From NCBI RefSeq assembly GCF_002105555.1, contig NZ_CP020612.1, positions 2,875,513 to 2,939,512 on the forward strand: DNA of 64,000 nucleotides. Direction: 5' to 3'. Source of the DNA: Paracoccus contaminans (GTDB lineage Bacteria > Pseudomonadota > Alphaproteobacteria > Rhodobacterales > Rhodobacteraceae). The translations under genes and the position numbers were made by a program. Of the stretch, positions 19,427-29,427 are shown piece by piece (the first letter of the stretch is position 1; every line of letters begins with the position of its first letter). The notes beneath the pieces are model-generated. The model saw only the letters and a list, made by a program, of their open reading frames with translations. It was not told the origin of the DNA and ran no database searches.

Positions 19427-21448
19427 ATGCCCCTGACCAAAGCCCGTCTTGCCGATCCCGACCACTGGAGCCTCGCCAGCGCCATCCGCGCGCTGTCGAT
19501 GGATGCGGTCGAGGCCGCCAATTCGGGCCATCCGGGGATGCCGATGGGCATGGCCGATGTCGCCACGGTCCTGTGGGGCAGGCACCTGAAATTCGACGCG
19601 AGCGCCCCCAACTGGTTCGACCGCGACCGCTTCATCCTGTCGGCGGGCCACGGGTCCATGCTGATCTATTCGCTGCTGCATCTGACCGGCTTTGAACAGA
19701 TGACGCTGGACCAGATCAGGAACTTCCGCCAATGGGGCGCCGTCACGGCCGGCCATCCCGAATACGGCCATGCCGAGGGGGTCGAGATGACCACCGGCCC
19801 CTTGGGTCAGGGGCTGGCATCCTCGGTCGGCTTTGCCATCGCCGAGGCCAAGATGCGCGCCGAGTTCGGCGAGGAACTGTGCGACCACCGCACCTGGGTC
19901 ATCGCCGGCGACGGCTGCCTGATGGAAGGCATCAGCCAGGAGGCGATCGCCCTGGCCGGTCATCTGCGCCTTGGCCGCCTGATCGTGCTGTGGGACGACA
20001 ACGGCATCACCATCGACGGCAAGGTCTCGCTGTCGGACGCCACCGACCAGATCAGGCGGTTCGAGGCGTCGGGCTGGCGCACGATGGTCTGCGACGGCCA
20101 TGACGCCGCCGACATCGACCGCGCCCTGACCGCCGCCAAAGAGGATGACGGCCGCCCCGTGCTGGTCGCCTGCCGCACGACCATCGGCTATGGGTCGGCA
20201 AAGAAGGGCGGCACGTCGGGCGTCCACGGCTCGCCCTTGGGCGCAGACGAGATCAAGGCGACGCGGCTGGCCTATGCGTGGGAACACGGCGATTTCGAAC
20301 TGCCCGACGATCTGATCGCCCGCTGGCGCGAGATCGGCCGCCGCGGGGCGCCGCTGCGCGAGGCATGGGCGGCGCGCGTCGATGCGCTGCCGCAGGACCG
20401 GCGCGATGCCTTTGCCGCGCGCGTTTCGGGCGAGGCGAACCCCGCCCTTGCCCCCGCCATCGCCGATTTCAAGCGCAAGGCCAGCGCCGACAAGCCCAAG
20501 GTGGCAACCCGCAAGGCGTCTGAAATGGTGCTGGCCGCGGTCAATGCGGTGCTGCCCGAGACCATCGGCGGCTCGGCCGACCTGACCGGGTCGAACCTGA
20601 CCAAAACCGCCGATCTGGGCATCTTCGACGCCCAGAACCGGGCCGGGCGCTATATCCATTACGGCATCCGCGAACACGGCATGGCGGCGGCGATGAACGG
20701 GCTGGCGCTGCATGGCGGCTTCCGTCCCTATGGCGGCACCTTCCTGTGCTTTGCCGACTATGCCCGCGGCGCGATGCGCCTGTCGGCGCTGATGGGGGTG
20801 CCGGTCGTCTATGTAATGACCCATGATTCCATCGGCCTGGGCGAGGACGGCCCCACCCACCAGCCGGTCGAGCATCTGGCGATGCTGCGCGCGACGCCGA
20901 ATACCTGGACCTTCCGCCCCTGCGACGTGGTGGAAACCGCCGAGGCGTGGGAACTGGCGCTGTCCACCGAAACCACGCCCTCGGTCCTGGCGCTGTCGCG
21001 GCAGAACCTGCCGGTGCTGCGCACCGACCACACCGACGAGAACCTGTCCGCCCGCGGCGCCTATGTACTGCGCGAGGCATCCGCGCAGCCGCAGGCGATC
21101 CTGCTGGCCTCCGGCTCCGAGGTGGAGATCGCCGTGAAGGCTGCCGAGACGCTTGAGGCGGACGGCATCCCCGCCCGCGTCGTTTCGGTTCCCTGCATGG
21201 AGCTGTTTGCCGGCCAGCCCGAGGACTACCGCCAGCAGGTGCTGCCCGAGGGGCCTGTCCGCATCGCCATCGAGGCGGCCCTGCGCCAGCCCTGGGACTG
21301 GCTGCTGATGGGCGAGCGGGGCGATTGGCGGCGCTGCGATTTCGTCGGCATGACCGGCTTCGGCGCTTCCGCCCCGGCCGACCGCCTTTACAAGGAGTTC
21401 GGCATCACTGCCGAAGACACCGTGCAAAAGGTCAAGGCGCTGCTGTGA
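19427..21448 (+). CDS. tkt: transketolase
   Basis: Thiamine-diphosphate enzyme of the pentose phosphate and Calvin cycles that moves two-carbon units between sugars. It has 673 residues; GAGGA precedes the ATG. The ThDP/metal motif GDGCLMEG (161-168) is followed by N192 in DDNGITIDG. The pyrimidine-binding domain has the [17 protein letters not shown] segment and [15 protein letters not shown]. Neighbours give no pathway hint: xerD is upstream and an EamA transporter follows. Confidence 0.97.
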   Translation: MPLTKARLADPDHWSLASAIRALSMDAVEAANSGHPGMPMGMADVATVLWGRHLKFDASAPNWFDRDRFILSAGHGSMLIYSLLHLTGFEQMTLDQIRNFRQWGAVTAGHPEYGHAEGVEMTTGPLGQGLASSVGFAIAEAKMRAEFGEELCDHRTWVIAGDGCLMEGISQEAIALAGHLRLGRLIVLWDDNGITIDGKVSLSDATDQIRRFEASGWRTMVCDGHDAADIDRALTAAKEDDGRPVLVACRTTIGYGSAKKGGTSGVHGSPLGADEIKATRLAYAWEHGDFELPDDLIARWREIGRRGAPLREAWAARVDALPQDRRDAFAARVSGEANPALAPAIADFKRKASADKPKVATRKASEMVLAAVNAVLPETIGGSADLTGSNLTKTADLGIFDAQNRAGRYIHYGIREHGMAAAMNGLALHGGFRPYGGTFLCFADYARGAMRLSALMGVPVVYVMTHDSIGLGEDGPTHQPVEHLAMLRATPNTWTFRPCDVVETAEAWELALSTETTPSVLALSRQNLPVLRTDHTDENLSARGAYVLREASAQPQAILLASGSEVEIAVKAAETLEADGIPARVVSVPCMELFAGQPEDYRQQVLPEGPVRIAIEAALRQPWDWLLMGERGDWRRCDFVGMTGFGASAPADRLYKEFGITAEDTVQKVKALL

Positions 21449-21545
21449 GCGGCGCCCTGCGCGGGCGGCTCATGCCCCCCGCCGCGATCCTGCGCGCCGC
21501 AATGCATCCTGGCTTTTCCCGCCTGCTGCCGGCCGTTCCGGCCGC

Positions 21546-22496
21546 ATGGACGGCCCCCTGATGGCCGGGCCATTGCAACCGGGGGCAGGACGCACGGTGG
21601 GCAAGGGCCGCGCTGCGGCAATGCCTGCACTGACGGCGCACCAGACGGGCGGCATCCTGATGCTGCTTGCCTCGGTGTTCCTGTTCACGCTGATGGACGC
21701 GCTGGGCAAGCATCTGACAGCGCGCTATCACCCGGCGCAGGTGATCTGGATGCGCATGGCGATCAATCTTGCCATCGTGCTGGTCGTCCTGGCGCCCCGG
21801 CTGCGTTCGCTGGCGCGCTCGTCCGCGCCGCTGCTGCAGGTGGGGCGGGGGCTGACGCAGGTCGGCTCGATCGGTCTCTTCTTCGCCGCGCTGCAGTTCA
21901 TCGGGCTGGCCGAGGCGACGGCCATCATGGACTGCAACCCCGTTCTCATCACGCTGGCCGCGGCGGTGTTCCTGGGCGAGCGTATCGGGATCCGCCGCAT
22001 CGCGGGGATCGCGGTGGCGCTTGCGGGGGCGCTGGTCATCATCCGTCCGGGGACCGGGGTTCTGCATCCGGCCGCGATCCTGCCGCTGCTGGCGGCCTTC
22101 AGCTATGCCGCCGGGGCGATCATGACGCGGATGGTGCGGGGCGATTCCACCGCGACCTCGATCCTGTGGTCCACGACGGTGGCCACGCTGGCGGCATCCA
22201 CCGTCGTCCCCTTCGTGTGGCAGCCCATCGCGCCGGGCGATCTGTGGGCCTTTGCGGCGATGGGGATGATCGGCACGGTTGCGCAGACCCTGCTGATCCG
22301 GGCCTTTTCCCTGGCCGAAGCGGCCGCCATCGCGCCGTTCGGCTATACCGGGCTGATCTGGGCCGGGCTGTGGGGGTGGCTGTTCTTCGGCGCGGTGCCC
22401 GATCTGTGGACATTCGTGGGCGCGGCGATGATCGTGGGTGCGGGCCTTTATGTCTGGGCGCGCGAGGCGCAGTCCATGCGCGCCGCCCGGCGATGA
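21546..22496 (+). CDS. EamA/DMT-family transporter
   Basis: Inner-membrane transporter of the drug/metabolite superfamily with ten predicted helices arranged as two five-helix EamA repeats. The first repeat begins at GGILMLLASVFLFTLMDALGK. Substrate unknown. The reported start gives 316 residues, but the first 25 are hydrophilic; ATG at 21621 (MPALTAHQTGG) is an alternative and neither has a strong ribosome site. The stop overlaps the ATG of the acyltransferase gene (ATGA). Confidence 0.85.
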   Translation: MDGPLMAGPLQPGAGRTVGKGRAAAMPALTAHQTGGILMLLASVFLFTLMDALGKHLTARYHPAQVIWMRMAINLAIVLVVLAPRLRSLARSSAPLLQVGRGLTQVGSIGLFFAALQFIGLAEATAIMDCNPVLITLAAAVFLGERIGIRRIAGIAVALAGALVIIRPGTGVLHPAAILPLLAAFSYAAGAIMTRMVRGDSTATSILWSTTVATLAASTVVPFVWQPIAPGDLWAFAAMGMIGTVAQTLLIRAFSLAEAAAIAPFGYTGLIWAGLWGWLFFGAVPDLWTFVGAAMIVGAGLYVWAREAQSMRAARR

Positions 22497-23482
22497 GCGG
22501 GCGGCCCCCGGCCGCGCTGCCCGACCGCCTGGCCAGCGCGGCATTCCGCCTGCTGGTCGCGGTGCTGGGCCTGCTGCCCTATCCGCGCCGCATCGCCGCG
22601 ATGGGCTGGCTGTTTGCCCATGTGGCCGGCCCGCTGGCGGGGTGGCGGCGGCGCATCCGCGCCAATCTGGCGCTTGCCCGGCCCGACCTGCCCGCGGCCG
22701 AGATCCGCCGCCTGACCCGCGCGGTTCCCGACAATGCCGGCCGCGCCCTGATCGAGATCTATTCGGGGTCTGCGTTCACCGCACGCATTACCGCCAGCGA
22801 TCCGCTGACCGGCCCCGGTCTGGGCGCGCTCGAGGCGGCGGCGGCGGCGTGCCGGCCGGTGATCCTGGCCTGCGCGCATTTCGGCAATTACGACGCCATG
22901 CGGACCGCCATCGCCGCGCGCGGCTGGCCGGTCGGGGCGCTTTACCGCCCCATGAACAACGCCGCCTTCAACGCCCATTACATTCCGGCCATGCAGGCGA
23001 TCGCCCAGCCGCTGTTTGCCCGCAGCGGCCGGGCCGGCCTGACGGGCATGATCCGCTTTCTGCGCGGGGGCGGCATGCTGTGCCTGGGCTTTGATCAGTA
23101 TGACCGCCACGGCGCGACGCTGCGGCTGTTCGGGCTGCCCACGCAGACGGTGCTGACCCCGGCGGAACTGGCGCTGAAATATGGCGCGCTGCTGGTTCCC
23201 ATCGCGGCGATCCGCCAGCGCGACGGGCTGTCCTTTCGCGTGCAGGTCGGCGCCCCCGTCGCGCCGGGCGATCCGGCCGCGATGATGCAGGCGCTGAACG
23301 ACGATCTGGAAACCCTGGTGCGCGCCCATATGGACCAGTGGTTCTGGGTCCACCGCCGCTGGAAGAACCTCGGGTTTCCTTGCCCCGCACCAGCGTCTAT
23401 AAGCGGCCCCGACAGCGCCCCCGCGAGAACGGCCCAAGGCAGAGAGACCGATGAGCGACACCCACAAGACCCGTCCGCATGA
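22493..23482 (+). CDS. lysophospholipid/lipid A acyltransferase, LpxL/HtrB family
   Basis: Likely transfers an acyl chain to lipid A or a related lipid at the inner membrane. An N-terminal hydrophobic helix is followed by the family HX4D catalytic pair in CAHFGNYDAM (near residue 128). Other family parts are RPMNNAAFN, the LRGGGMLCLGFDQYD segment and the terminal WVHRRWK. About 37 extra residues follow that usual end and overlap accB by 32 bases, so the true C-terminus may differ. No recognisable partner genes are nearby; accBC downstream supplies malonyl-CoA for fatty acids. Confidence 0.85.
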   Translation: MSGRPPAALPDRLASAAFRLLVAVLGLLPYPRRIAAMGWLFAHVAGPLAGWRRRIRANLALARPDLPAAEIRRLTRAVPDNAGRALIEIYSGSAFTARITASDPLTGPGLGALEAAAAACRPVILACAHFGNYDAMRTAIAARGWPVGALYRPMNNAAFNAHYIPAMQAIAQPLFARSGRAGLTGMIRFLRGGGMLCLGFDQYDRHGATLRLFGLPTQTVLTPAELALKYGALLVPIAAIRQRDGLSFRVQVGAPVAPGDPAAMMQALNDDLETLVRAHMDQWFWVHRRWKNLGFPCPAPASISGPDSAPARTAQGRETDERHPQDPSA

Positions 23483-23957
23483 CAGCGACGCAGCCTTCAT
23501 CCAGGCGCTCGCCGAACTGCTCAACCGCAACGAGCTGACCGAATTGTCGGTCAAGCGCGAATACGGTGAAAACGACAAGCTGACGGTCGCGCTGTCCAAG
23601 CATGGCAGGCAGGTGCTGGTGCAGGCCGCCCCTGCCGCCCCTGCCCCTGTCGCCGCGCCCCTTGCCGCGCCGGCACCCGCCGCGGCCGCCGCGCCGGCGG
23701 TTGCCACCGATCCGGCCAGCCTGCCGGGGGCCGTCACCTCGCCCATGGTCGGGACCGCCTATCTGGCCGCCGAACCGGGGGCCGCGCCCTTCGTCACGCT
23801 CGGCCAGCAGGTGGCCGAGGGCGACACGCTGATGATCGTCGAGGCGATGAAGACGATGAACCACATCCCCGCCCCGCGCGCCGGCACGGTGCGCCGCATC
23901 ATGGTCGAGGACGGCACCCCGGTCGAGTTCGGCACCCCGCTGATGATCGTCGAATGA
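23451..23957 (+). CDS. accB: biotin carboxyl carrier protein of acetyl-CoA carboxylase
   Basis: Carries carboxybiotin between AccC and the carboxyltransferase in the first committed step of fatty acid synthesis. It has 168 residues. A charged N-terminal segment (1-55), a Pro/Ala hinge (about 58-88) and the biotinyl domain (94-168) with biotin-attachment lysine K134 in EAMKTM are all visible. It is followed by accC after ten bases, the classic accBC operon. Confidence 0.96.
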   Translation: MSDTHKTRPHDSDAAFIQALAELLNRNELTELSVKREYGENDKLTVALSKHGRQVLVQAAPAAPAPVAAPLAAPAPAAAAAPAVATDPASLPGAVTSPMVGTAYLAAEPGAAPFVTLGQQVAEGDTLMIVEAMKTMNHIPAPRAGTVRRIMVEDGTPVEFGTPLMIVE

Positions 23958-23967
23958 GGCACCCGCG

Positions 23968-25314
23968 ATGTTCGACAAGATCCTGATCGCCAACCGCGGC
24001 GAAATCGCCCTGCGGGTGATCCGTGCCTGCCGCGAGATGGGCATCGCCTCGGTCGCGGTCCATTCCACCGCCGACAGCGACGCCATGCATGTCCGCATGG
24101 CGGACGAATCGATCTGCATCGGGCCGGCGCCCTCGCCGGCATCCTATCTGAACATGCCGGCCATCGTCTCGGCCTGCGAGATCACGGGCGCGCAGGCGAT
24201 CCATCCCGGCTATGGCTTTCTGTCCGAAAATGCCCAGTTCGTGCAGATGGTCGAGGATCACGGCCTGACCTTCATCGGGCCGCGCGCCGAACATATCCGC
24301 ATCATGGGCGACAAGATCACCGCCAAGGATACGGCCCGCTCGCTGGGCATCCCGGTGGTGCCGGGATCGGACGGGGGCGTGCCCGACGTGGACGCCGCCC
24401 GCCAGGTCGCAGGGGCGATCGGCTATCCGGTCATCATCAAGGCGACTGCCGGCGGCGGCGGCCGGGGCATGAAGGTCGCCCGCGACGAGGCCGGGCTGGA
24501 GGTCGCCTTCCGCACCGCCCGGTCAGAGGCCAAGGTCGCCTTCGGCAACGACGAAGTCTATATCGAGAAATACCTTCAGCGTCCGCGCCATATCGAGATC
24601 CAGATCTTCGGCGATGGCCGCGGCAAGGCCGTTCATCTGGGCGAGCGGGACTGCTCGCTTCAGCGCCGCCACCAGAAGGTTCTTGAGGAGGCCCCCGGCC
24701 CCTCGATCACGCCCGAGGAACGCGCCCGCATCGGCGGCATCTGCGCCGACGCGATGGCACGGCTGAAATACGCCGGCGCCGGCACCATCGAGTTCCTCTA
24801 TGAGGACGGCGCCTTCTATTTCATCGAGATGAACACCCGCCTGCAGGTCGAGCATCCGGTGACCGAAGCGATCTTTGGCGTCGATCTGGTGCGCGAGCAG
24901 ATCCGTGTCGCCGCCGGCGAGCCGCTGAGCTTTGCCCAAGGCGATCTGGTGATCCGCGGCCATGCGATCGAGGCCCGCATCAATGCCGAACGCCTGCCGA
25001 ATTTTTCCCCCTGCCCCGGCAAGGTCACGCAATACCACGCGCCGGGCGGGCTGGGGGTCAGAATGGACAGCGCGCTCTATGCCGGCTATTCGATCCCGCC
25101 GAACTACGACTCGCTGATCGCCAAGCTGATCGTCCATGGCCGCGACCGGGACGAGGCGCTGGCGCGGCTGAACCGCGCGCTGGGCGAGCTGATCGTGGAC
25201 GGGGTGGACAGCACGATCCCCCTGTTCCGGCGCCTGCTCAAGGATCCAGAGATCCAGCGCGGCGACTATTCCATCCACTGGCTGGAACGCTGGCTTGAGA
25301 CGGCCGAGTTCTGA
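23968..25314 (+). CDS. accC: acetyl-CoA carboxylase, biotin carboxylase subunit
   Basis: ATP-grasp enzyme that carboxylates the biotin of AccB. It has 448 residues, the standard length. Visible landmarks are [14 protein letters not shown] at the N-terminus, the glycine-rich ATP loop AGGGGRGMK near residue 164, the catalytic [12 protein letters not shown] and the [14 protein letters not shown] segment. It is the last gene of the accBC unit; a 410-base stretch without a clear gene follows. Confidence 0.97.
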   Translation: MFDKILIANRGEIALRVIRACREMGIASVAVHSTADSDAMHVRMADESICIGPAPSPASYLNMPAIVSACEITGAQAIHPGYGFLSENAQFVQMVEDHGLTFIGPRAEHIRIMGDKITAKDTARSLGIPVVPGSDGGVPDVDAARQVAGAIGYPVIIKATAGGGGRGMKVARDEAGLEVAFRTARSEAKVAFGNDEVYIEKYLQRPRHIEIQIFGDGRGKAVHLGERDCSLQRRHQKVLEEAPGPSITPEERARIGGICADAMARLKYAGAGTIEFLYEDGAFYFIEMNTRLQVEHPVTEAIFGVDLVREQIRVAAGEPLSFAQGDLVIRGHAIEARINAERLPNFSPCPGKVTQYHAPGGLGVRMDSALYAGYSIPPNYDSLIAKLIVHGRDRDEALARLNRALGELIVDGVDSTIPLFRRLLKDPEIQRGDYSIHWLERWLETAEF

Positions 25315-25724
25315 TGACGGGGTAATGGGCCGAAAGCCGGCGGCTGGGCCTTACGCCCGACCCTTCGCGGCGGCCGGGCATGTTCCGGCCCGCCTGCGCC
25401 TTGACAAGGCGAGCGCCGCGCCGGTGCCGTCGGGGGCGCCCCCCTGCCGGGGCAAGGGCGGCGCGGTGGTTGCACGGCAGGGCCTTGCAAGGCCGGGCGG
25501 GGCGCCAGGGGGCGCGGGCGCGCCTTTCCCTATTGATGCCCCTGTCCCATATGCCGGAAGGGCCCGTGCCGCGGCGGGTCAGCCGGCCAGACAATTCGCG
25601 CCGCCCCATCAGGGCGGTGATCTGCGCAGTGGAAACGGTGATGACAACGACACGATCAGGCGGGCATCCGTCCGGCAATGACCATGGGGGCGCCAGTGCG
25701 AGGCCCCGGCCGCCGGAGCTGCCC
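25315..25724. other. 410-base intergenic region between accC and aat
   Basis: No gene I can support. Open frames run through it on both strands but have no family resemblance or ribosome site and are typical of GC-rich DNA. It holds one perfect 14-base palindrome, GGCCTTGCAAGGCC (25481-25494), which could be part of a terminator or binding site; no T run follows. The aat promoter must lie here, but I see no convincing -35/-10 pair. Confidence 0.6.
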
Positions 25725-26372
25725 ATGATTGCGTCAACCCGGCTTACCCCTGCGGAACTGCTTGCCGGCTATGCGAACGGCATCTTTCCGATGGCCGGCT
25801 CGGCCGGTGATCCGGGGCTGTCATGGTTCAATCCGCCGCGGCGCGGCATCCTGCCGGTCGGCGGGGTTCACGCCTCGCGCTCACTGCTGCGCGAACTGGC
25901 GCGGGGGGGCTGGACGGCCGATGCCGCGCCCCGTTTCGACCTGATCGTCGATCACTGCGCCAACCGGCCCGAGACTTGGATCAACGCCCCCCTGCGCGCG
26001 CTTTATGCCGCCCTGCACGAGGCCGGGCATGCCCATGCGCTGGCCGTCTACAAGGGCGGGGTTCTGGCGGGCGGCCTGTTCGGGGTCAGCCTCGGGGGTG
26101 CGTTCTTCGGGGAAAGCATGTTCTCGACCCAGGCCAGCGGATCGCGGATCGCGCTGCTGTGGCTCTCCGATCATCTGGACCGATGCGGCTTCACGCTGCT
26201 GGACACGCAATACCGCTCGGCCCACCTGGCCAGCATGGGCGGGCTTGAAATCCCACGCCCCGTCTATCAGGCGCGTCTGGCCGAGGCGCTGCAGCTGACC
26301 GTCCGGTTCGACGAAAGGCCGCTGCAGGACGCGGCCGGGCTGCTGGACACGCTGCGGGCGCGGCGCGCCTAG
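25725..26372 (+). CDS. aat: leucyl/phenylalanyl-tRNA-protein transferase
   Basis: Adds Leu or Phe from tRNA to N-terminal Arg or Lys of proteins, marking them for ClpAP under the N-end rule. The start MIASTRLTPAELL at 25725 has GGAG upstream; a longer frame has no family similarity. Signatures are GYANGIFPMA, the WFNPPRRGILP segment, GGLFGVSLGGAFFGESMFS and LDTQYRSAHLASMGG. It has 215 residues, the normal length. The stop overlaps the convergent DUF2155 gene. The partner unfoldase clpA is elsewhere in this window. Confidence 0.95.
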   Translation: MIASTRLTPAELLAGYANGIFPMAGSAGDPGLSWFNPPRRGILPVGGVHASRSLLRELARGGWTADAAPRFDLIVDHCANRPETWINAPLRALYAALHEAGHAHALAVYKGGVLAGGLFGVSLGGAFFGESMFSTQASGSRIALLWLSDHLDRCGFTLLDTQYRSAHLASMGGLEIPRPVYQARLAEALQLTVRFDERPLQDAAGLLDTLRARRA

Positions 26373-27034
26373 CGGGCAACCTCGTCCGTGCCTGCGGCGG
26401 CTGGGGCCGGGGGGATGGCGTCTGCCGGGGCATCGCCGGGCGATGCGTCCGGCGCGGCGTCAGTGCCCTGGTCGCCGGGCATGTCATCCTCGCCCTCGCC
26501 GCCGGTTCCCTGCACCGGGGGGGCGCCTTCGCCATCCGGGCCGGCGCCTTCGCCGCCCTCGGGCACCGCGGTATCGGGCACATAGGTCAGGTCAGGGCGC
26601 GCCGTGGCCGTGCCGTCGGTGCAGGCGACCACCCATACGTCATAGCGCGCATCGTCCAGTGCCGACAGCGCCGGCGACGAAGCGATCATCCAGCCGGCGA
26701 ACAATGTCTTGCGCGCCGTGCGATCGGTGATGGTCAGTTGGGCAAAGGCATCCGATTCGGGATCGGCGGCGGGATAGCGGCATTCGCCCAGGCGCACCTC
26801 GAGCCGGCCGAACTCGACCGCATCGCCAGTATTGACCGGCAGGTCGGTGCTTTGGCCCGATACCTTGTCCAGGCCCCGCAGCAACGCCCCCTGCCCCCGC
26901 GCAACGTCCCCGTCCACCAACGGCGCGACAGTTTCGGCCCGCGTGCCGGGCGCCACATCGGTGCTGGCGCGCGTCTGGGCCGCTGCAGGCAGCGCCTGCA
27001 CCAGCACCGCGGCCACCATTGCAGGACGGATCAT
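26369..27034 (-). CDS. exported DUF2155 domain protein
   Basis: A periplasmic protein of 221 residues with a signal peptide (cleavage near PAAAQT). The DUF2155 domain spans about 60-155, with the segment VEFGRLEVRLGECRYP, a second cysteine in VWVVACTDG and the FAGWMIASSPALSALDD stretch. A Pro/Gly/Asp-rich tail follows. Function is unknown. Its ATG overlaps the mlaD stop (ATGA), and it is third in the order NDUFA12-mlaD-DUF2155, suggesting an envelope role tied to MlaD. Confidence 0.85.
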   Translation of the reverse strand: MIRPAMVAAVLVQALPAAAQTRASTDVAPGTRAETVAPLVDGDVARGQGALLRGLDKVSGQSTDLPVNTGDAVEFGRLEVRLGECRYPAADPESDAFAQLTITDRTARKTLFAGWMIASSPALSALDDARYDVWVVACTDGTATARPDLTYVPDTAVPEGGEGAGPDGEGAPPVQGTGGEGEDDMPGDQGTDAAPDASPGDAPADAIPPAPAAAGTDEVAR

Positions 27035-27510
27035 GGCGCCCCCTTGTCAGCGGCATCGCCCTTGCCGCCCTGGGAATCCAGAAACTTCATCATCAGCGCC
27101 AGCAGGCTGACCGAGCCCTGCACATCCTCGATCTCGTCACCGGGCCTGAGCATGTCGGCAGCGCCGCCCGGCCGCAGTTCGATATAGGACCCCCCCAGCA
27201 ACCCGTCCGACTGAATCAGCGCGGCGCTGTCGGTCGGCAGGGCGATGGTGTCGGGCACCTGCAATTCCGCCTCGGCATAATAGGTCTGGGGGTTCAGCCT
27301 GACATCGGACACGCGCCCGACCCGCACGCCGGCCAGCCGCACCTCGGTGCCCTTCTCGACCCCGTCCACATTCGGAAAGGCGGCGCGCAGGGAATAGCTG
27401 CCCCCGGCTGCCCCGCCCGGTCCACCCGTGGCCCAGACAAGAAAGCCCGCCGCCACCGCCAGAACGAAAGCGCCGACGACCAGCTCGACGCGTTCAGCCG
27501 CCTCGGCCAT
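27031..27510 (-). CDS. mlaD: MlaD, MCE-domain lipid transport protein
   Basis: Periplasmic-side subunit of the Mla system that moves phospholipids between membranes to keep outer-membrane asymmetry. It has 159 residues: an N-terminal anchor helix (about 11-28), then one MCE domain (about 38-115) with YSLRAAFPNVDGVEKGTEVRLAGVRVG-like signatures, and the DGLLGGSYIELRPGG segment. The other mla genes are not adjacent. It starts directly after the NDUFA12 stop and overlaps the DUF2155 gene. Confidence 0.92.
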   Translation of the reverse strand: MAEAAERVELVVGAFVLAVAAGFLVWATGGPGGAAGGSYSLRAAFPNVDGVEKGTEVRLAGVRVGRVSDVRLNPQTYYAEAELQVPDTIALPTDSAALIQSDGLLGGSYIELRPGGAADMLRPGDEIEDVQGSVSLLALMMKFLDSQGGKGDAADKGAP

Positions 27511-27885
27511 CTATTCCGGCTGCCAGGCGTCATAGTCGCGCCGCGGCTTGGGCGCGGCGCGATAGAGCGATCCCGGCGGGTGATAGGCCCCCGGCATCCC
27601 GGTGAGGTTCGGCACATGAGGCCGTTCCCACGGCTTGCGCGGCAGCGGCACCTGCGAGGGCGCGGCGTCGATCGTGAAATGCAGCCAGCCATGCCATTCG
27701 GCCGGAACCCGGCTCGCCTCGGCCTCGCCGTTGTAGATGACCCAGCGCCGCTTGCCGCCGGCGGTCTGGTAATAAATGTTGCCGAAGCTGTCCTCGCCGA
27801 CCCTGGTGCCGTTGCGGGCGGTCCACAGCTGCGTTCCCAGCGTCTGGCCGTTCCACCAGGTCAGCAGGCGATCGACGATCCACAT
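27511..27885 (-). CDS. NDUFA12-type NADH:ubiquinone oxidoreductase accessory subunit
   Basis: Homologue of the mitochondrial complex I subunit NDUFA12 (B17.2); Paracoccus complex I is known to contain it. The start [13 protein letters not shown] at 27885 has GGGAG eight to twelve bases upstream, while the longer ATG at 27924 has none. Family features are [16 protein letters not shown] followed by FGNIYYQ, then [24 protein letters not shown] and the C-terminal [10 protein letters not shown]. It has 124 residues. It is far from any nuo operon in this window and leads an operon with mlaD and DUF2155. Confidence 0.92.
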   Translation of the reverse strand: MWIVDRLLTWWNGQTLGTQLWTARNGTRVGEDSFGNIYYQTAGGKRRWVIYNGEAEASRVPAEWHGWLHFTIDAAPSQVPLPRKPWERPHVPNLTGMPGAYHPPGSLYRAAPKPRRDYDAWQPE

Positions 27886-28037
27886 GGGCAGGCTCCCGCA
27901 AAATCCGCTCCTCGTATCGCTCATCGTCGCGGCAAGGTCCAGCGCCTTGGGCGGGTGCGCCCGCGGCCCAACGCAGCCCCTTGCGCAGTTCTGCGCCGCG
28001 CGGAAAGCTGATCGGGCCGAATGGGGGGTTGAAGGGA

Positions 28038-29210
28038 ATGACCGAGGTTCTGATCGCAGGCGGCGCCGTGATGGGCGCGTCCGTGGCCTTCTGGCTGACC
28101 CGGATGGATCCCGGCATCAGCGTCACGGTGATCGAGCCTGATCCGGGCTATGCCACCTCGTCCACGGCGCTGTCGGCGGCCGGTATCCGGTCGCAGTTCA
28201 CCAACCCCGTGAACGTCGCCATCAGCCGCTTTGGCATCGCCTTCATCCGCGACTTTGCCCGCCATACCGGCCCGGCCGGCGGGGTGCCCGATCTCGGCCT
28301 GCGCGAGAACGGCTATCTTTTCCTCACCGAGACCGAAACCGGCGCCGCCCAGCTTGAATCGCTGGCCGCCATGCAGCGCGGCCTCGGGGCGGGCACGCAG
28401 GTGCTGGGCCCGGCCGAACTGGCCGCCCGCTTTCCTTGGATGACGCTGGACGGGATCACCGCCGGTTCCTTCGGCCCGCGCGACGAGGGGTTCTTCGACA
28501 ATATGGGCCTGTTGTCGGGGATGAAGAACGCCGCCCGCGCCGCCGGCGCGCGCTGGATCACCGACCGGGTGGACAGGTTCGAACGGGACGGCGACCGGAT
28601 CACCGCCGCCGTCTTGGCATCGGGCGCGCGCCGGGGGGCCGATGTGTTCGTGAACTGCGCCGGTCCCCGTTGCGCCGGCCTGATGCGCAGCGTCAACCTG
28701 GATCTGCCGGTCGAGCCGCGCAAGCGCACCATCTTTGTGGTCGATGCCCCCGCCGCCCGCCAGCCGGACGCCCCGCTGGTCATTGACCCTTCGGGGATCT
28801 GGATGCGCCCCGAGCATGGCCAGTGGCTGGCCGCCACCGTCCCCGCCACGGACGGCCCCTGCGCCGAGGATGACTTCGCCCCCCAGTCCGAACTGTGGGA
28901 GGATCACGTCTGGCCGGCCCTCTATGAGCGCTGCGAGGGGTTCGAGGCGGCCAAGGTCGTGCGCGAATGGGCGGGGCACTATGCCTTCAACACCCTGGAC
29001 CAGAACGCGATCCTGGGGCGCAATCCGCAGGTGCCCAATCTTTACCAAGCCAACGGATTTTCCGGGCACGGATTGCAGCAGGCCCCCGCCGTGGGCCGCG
29101 GGGTGGCCGAGCAGATCGTCCATGGCGACTGGGTCACGCTCGACCTCAGCGAGCTTGGGATGCAGCGGGTGCTGGACGGCCGGCCCTTTGCCGAAGCGGC
29201 GATCGTGTGA
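28038..29210 (+). CDS. FAD-dependent oxidoreductase, FOXRED1-like (DAO family)
   Basis: A 390-residue flavoprotein with an N-terminal dinucleotide fold ([15 protein letters not shown]). The C-terminal part strongly resembles, from memory, human FOXRED1, a complex I assembly factor: LPVEPRKR, the [10 protein letters not shown] segment and [20 protein letters not shown]. The start MTEVLIAGG follows a close GAAGGGA. It is divergent from the NDUFA12 gene across about 150 bases, which fits a role around complex I. A catabolic amine oxidase function cannot be excluded. Confidence 0.85.
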   Translation: MTEVLIAGGAVMGASVAFWLTRMDPGISVTVIEPDPGYATSSTALSAAGIRSQFTNPVNVAISRFGIAFIRDFARHTGPAGGVPDLGLRENGYLFLTETETGAAQLESLAAMQRGLGAGTQVLGPAELAARFPWMTLDGITAGSFGPRDEGFFDNMGLLSGMKNAARAAGARWITDRVDRFERDGDRITAAVLASGARRGADVFVNCAGPRCAGLMRSVNLDLPVEPRKRTIFVVDAPAARQPDAPLVIDPSGIWMRPEHGQWLAATVPATDGPCAEDDFAPQSELWEDHVWPALYERCEGFEAAKVVREWAGHYAFNTLDQNAILGRNPQVPNLYQANGFSGHGLQQAPAVGRGVAEQIVHGDWVTLDLSELGMQRVLDGRPFAEAAIV

Positions 29211-29427
29211 GGCGAGGCGAACCATGGCCGCCCTTGCACCGGGCGGCTTGGCGTCCGGGGGGCGGACGCACCGGCCCGCAGGGCGGGGCCGCCGGCGGAT
29301 GCGCGGCAAGGATGACCTTGCAGGCGGCGAGCCATGGGCGCAGAGGGGCGGCCATCGCAGAGGCATCTTGTCTAAGGGTGCCGCCTTGTGATCTGCATGG
29401 CCTCTCGAACCCTGGTCACGACACCGC

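Noticed and set aside
19385..21427. A 680-codon open frame antisense to transketolase
   Set aside because: Same artefact: the plus strand encodes a full transketolase with all catalytic motifs.
25380..25724. A longer aat starting at 25380
   Set aside because: The extra 115 codons are Arg/Pro-rich with no family similarity, and a good ribosome site precedes 25725.
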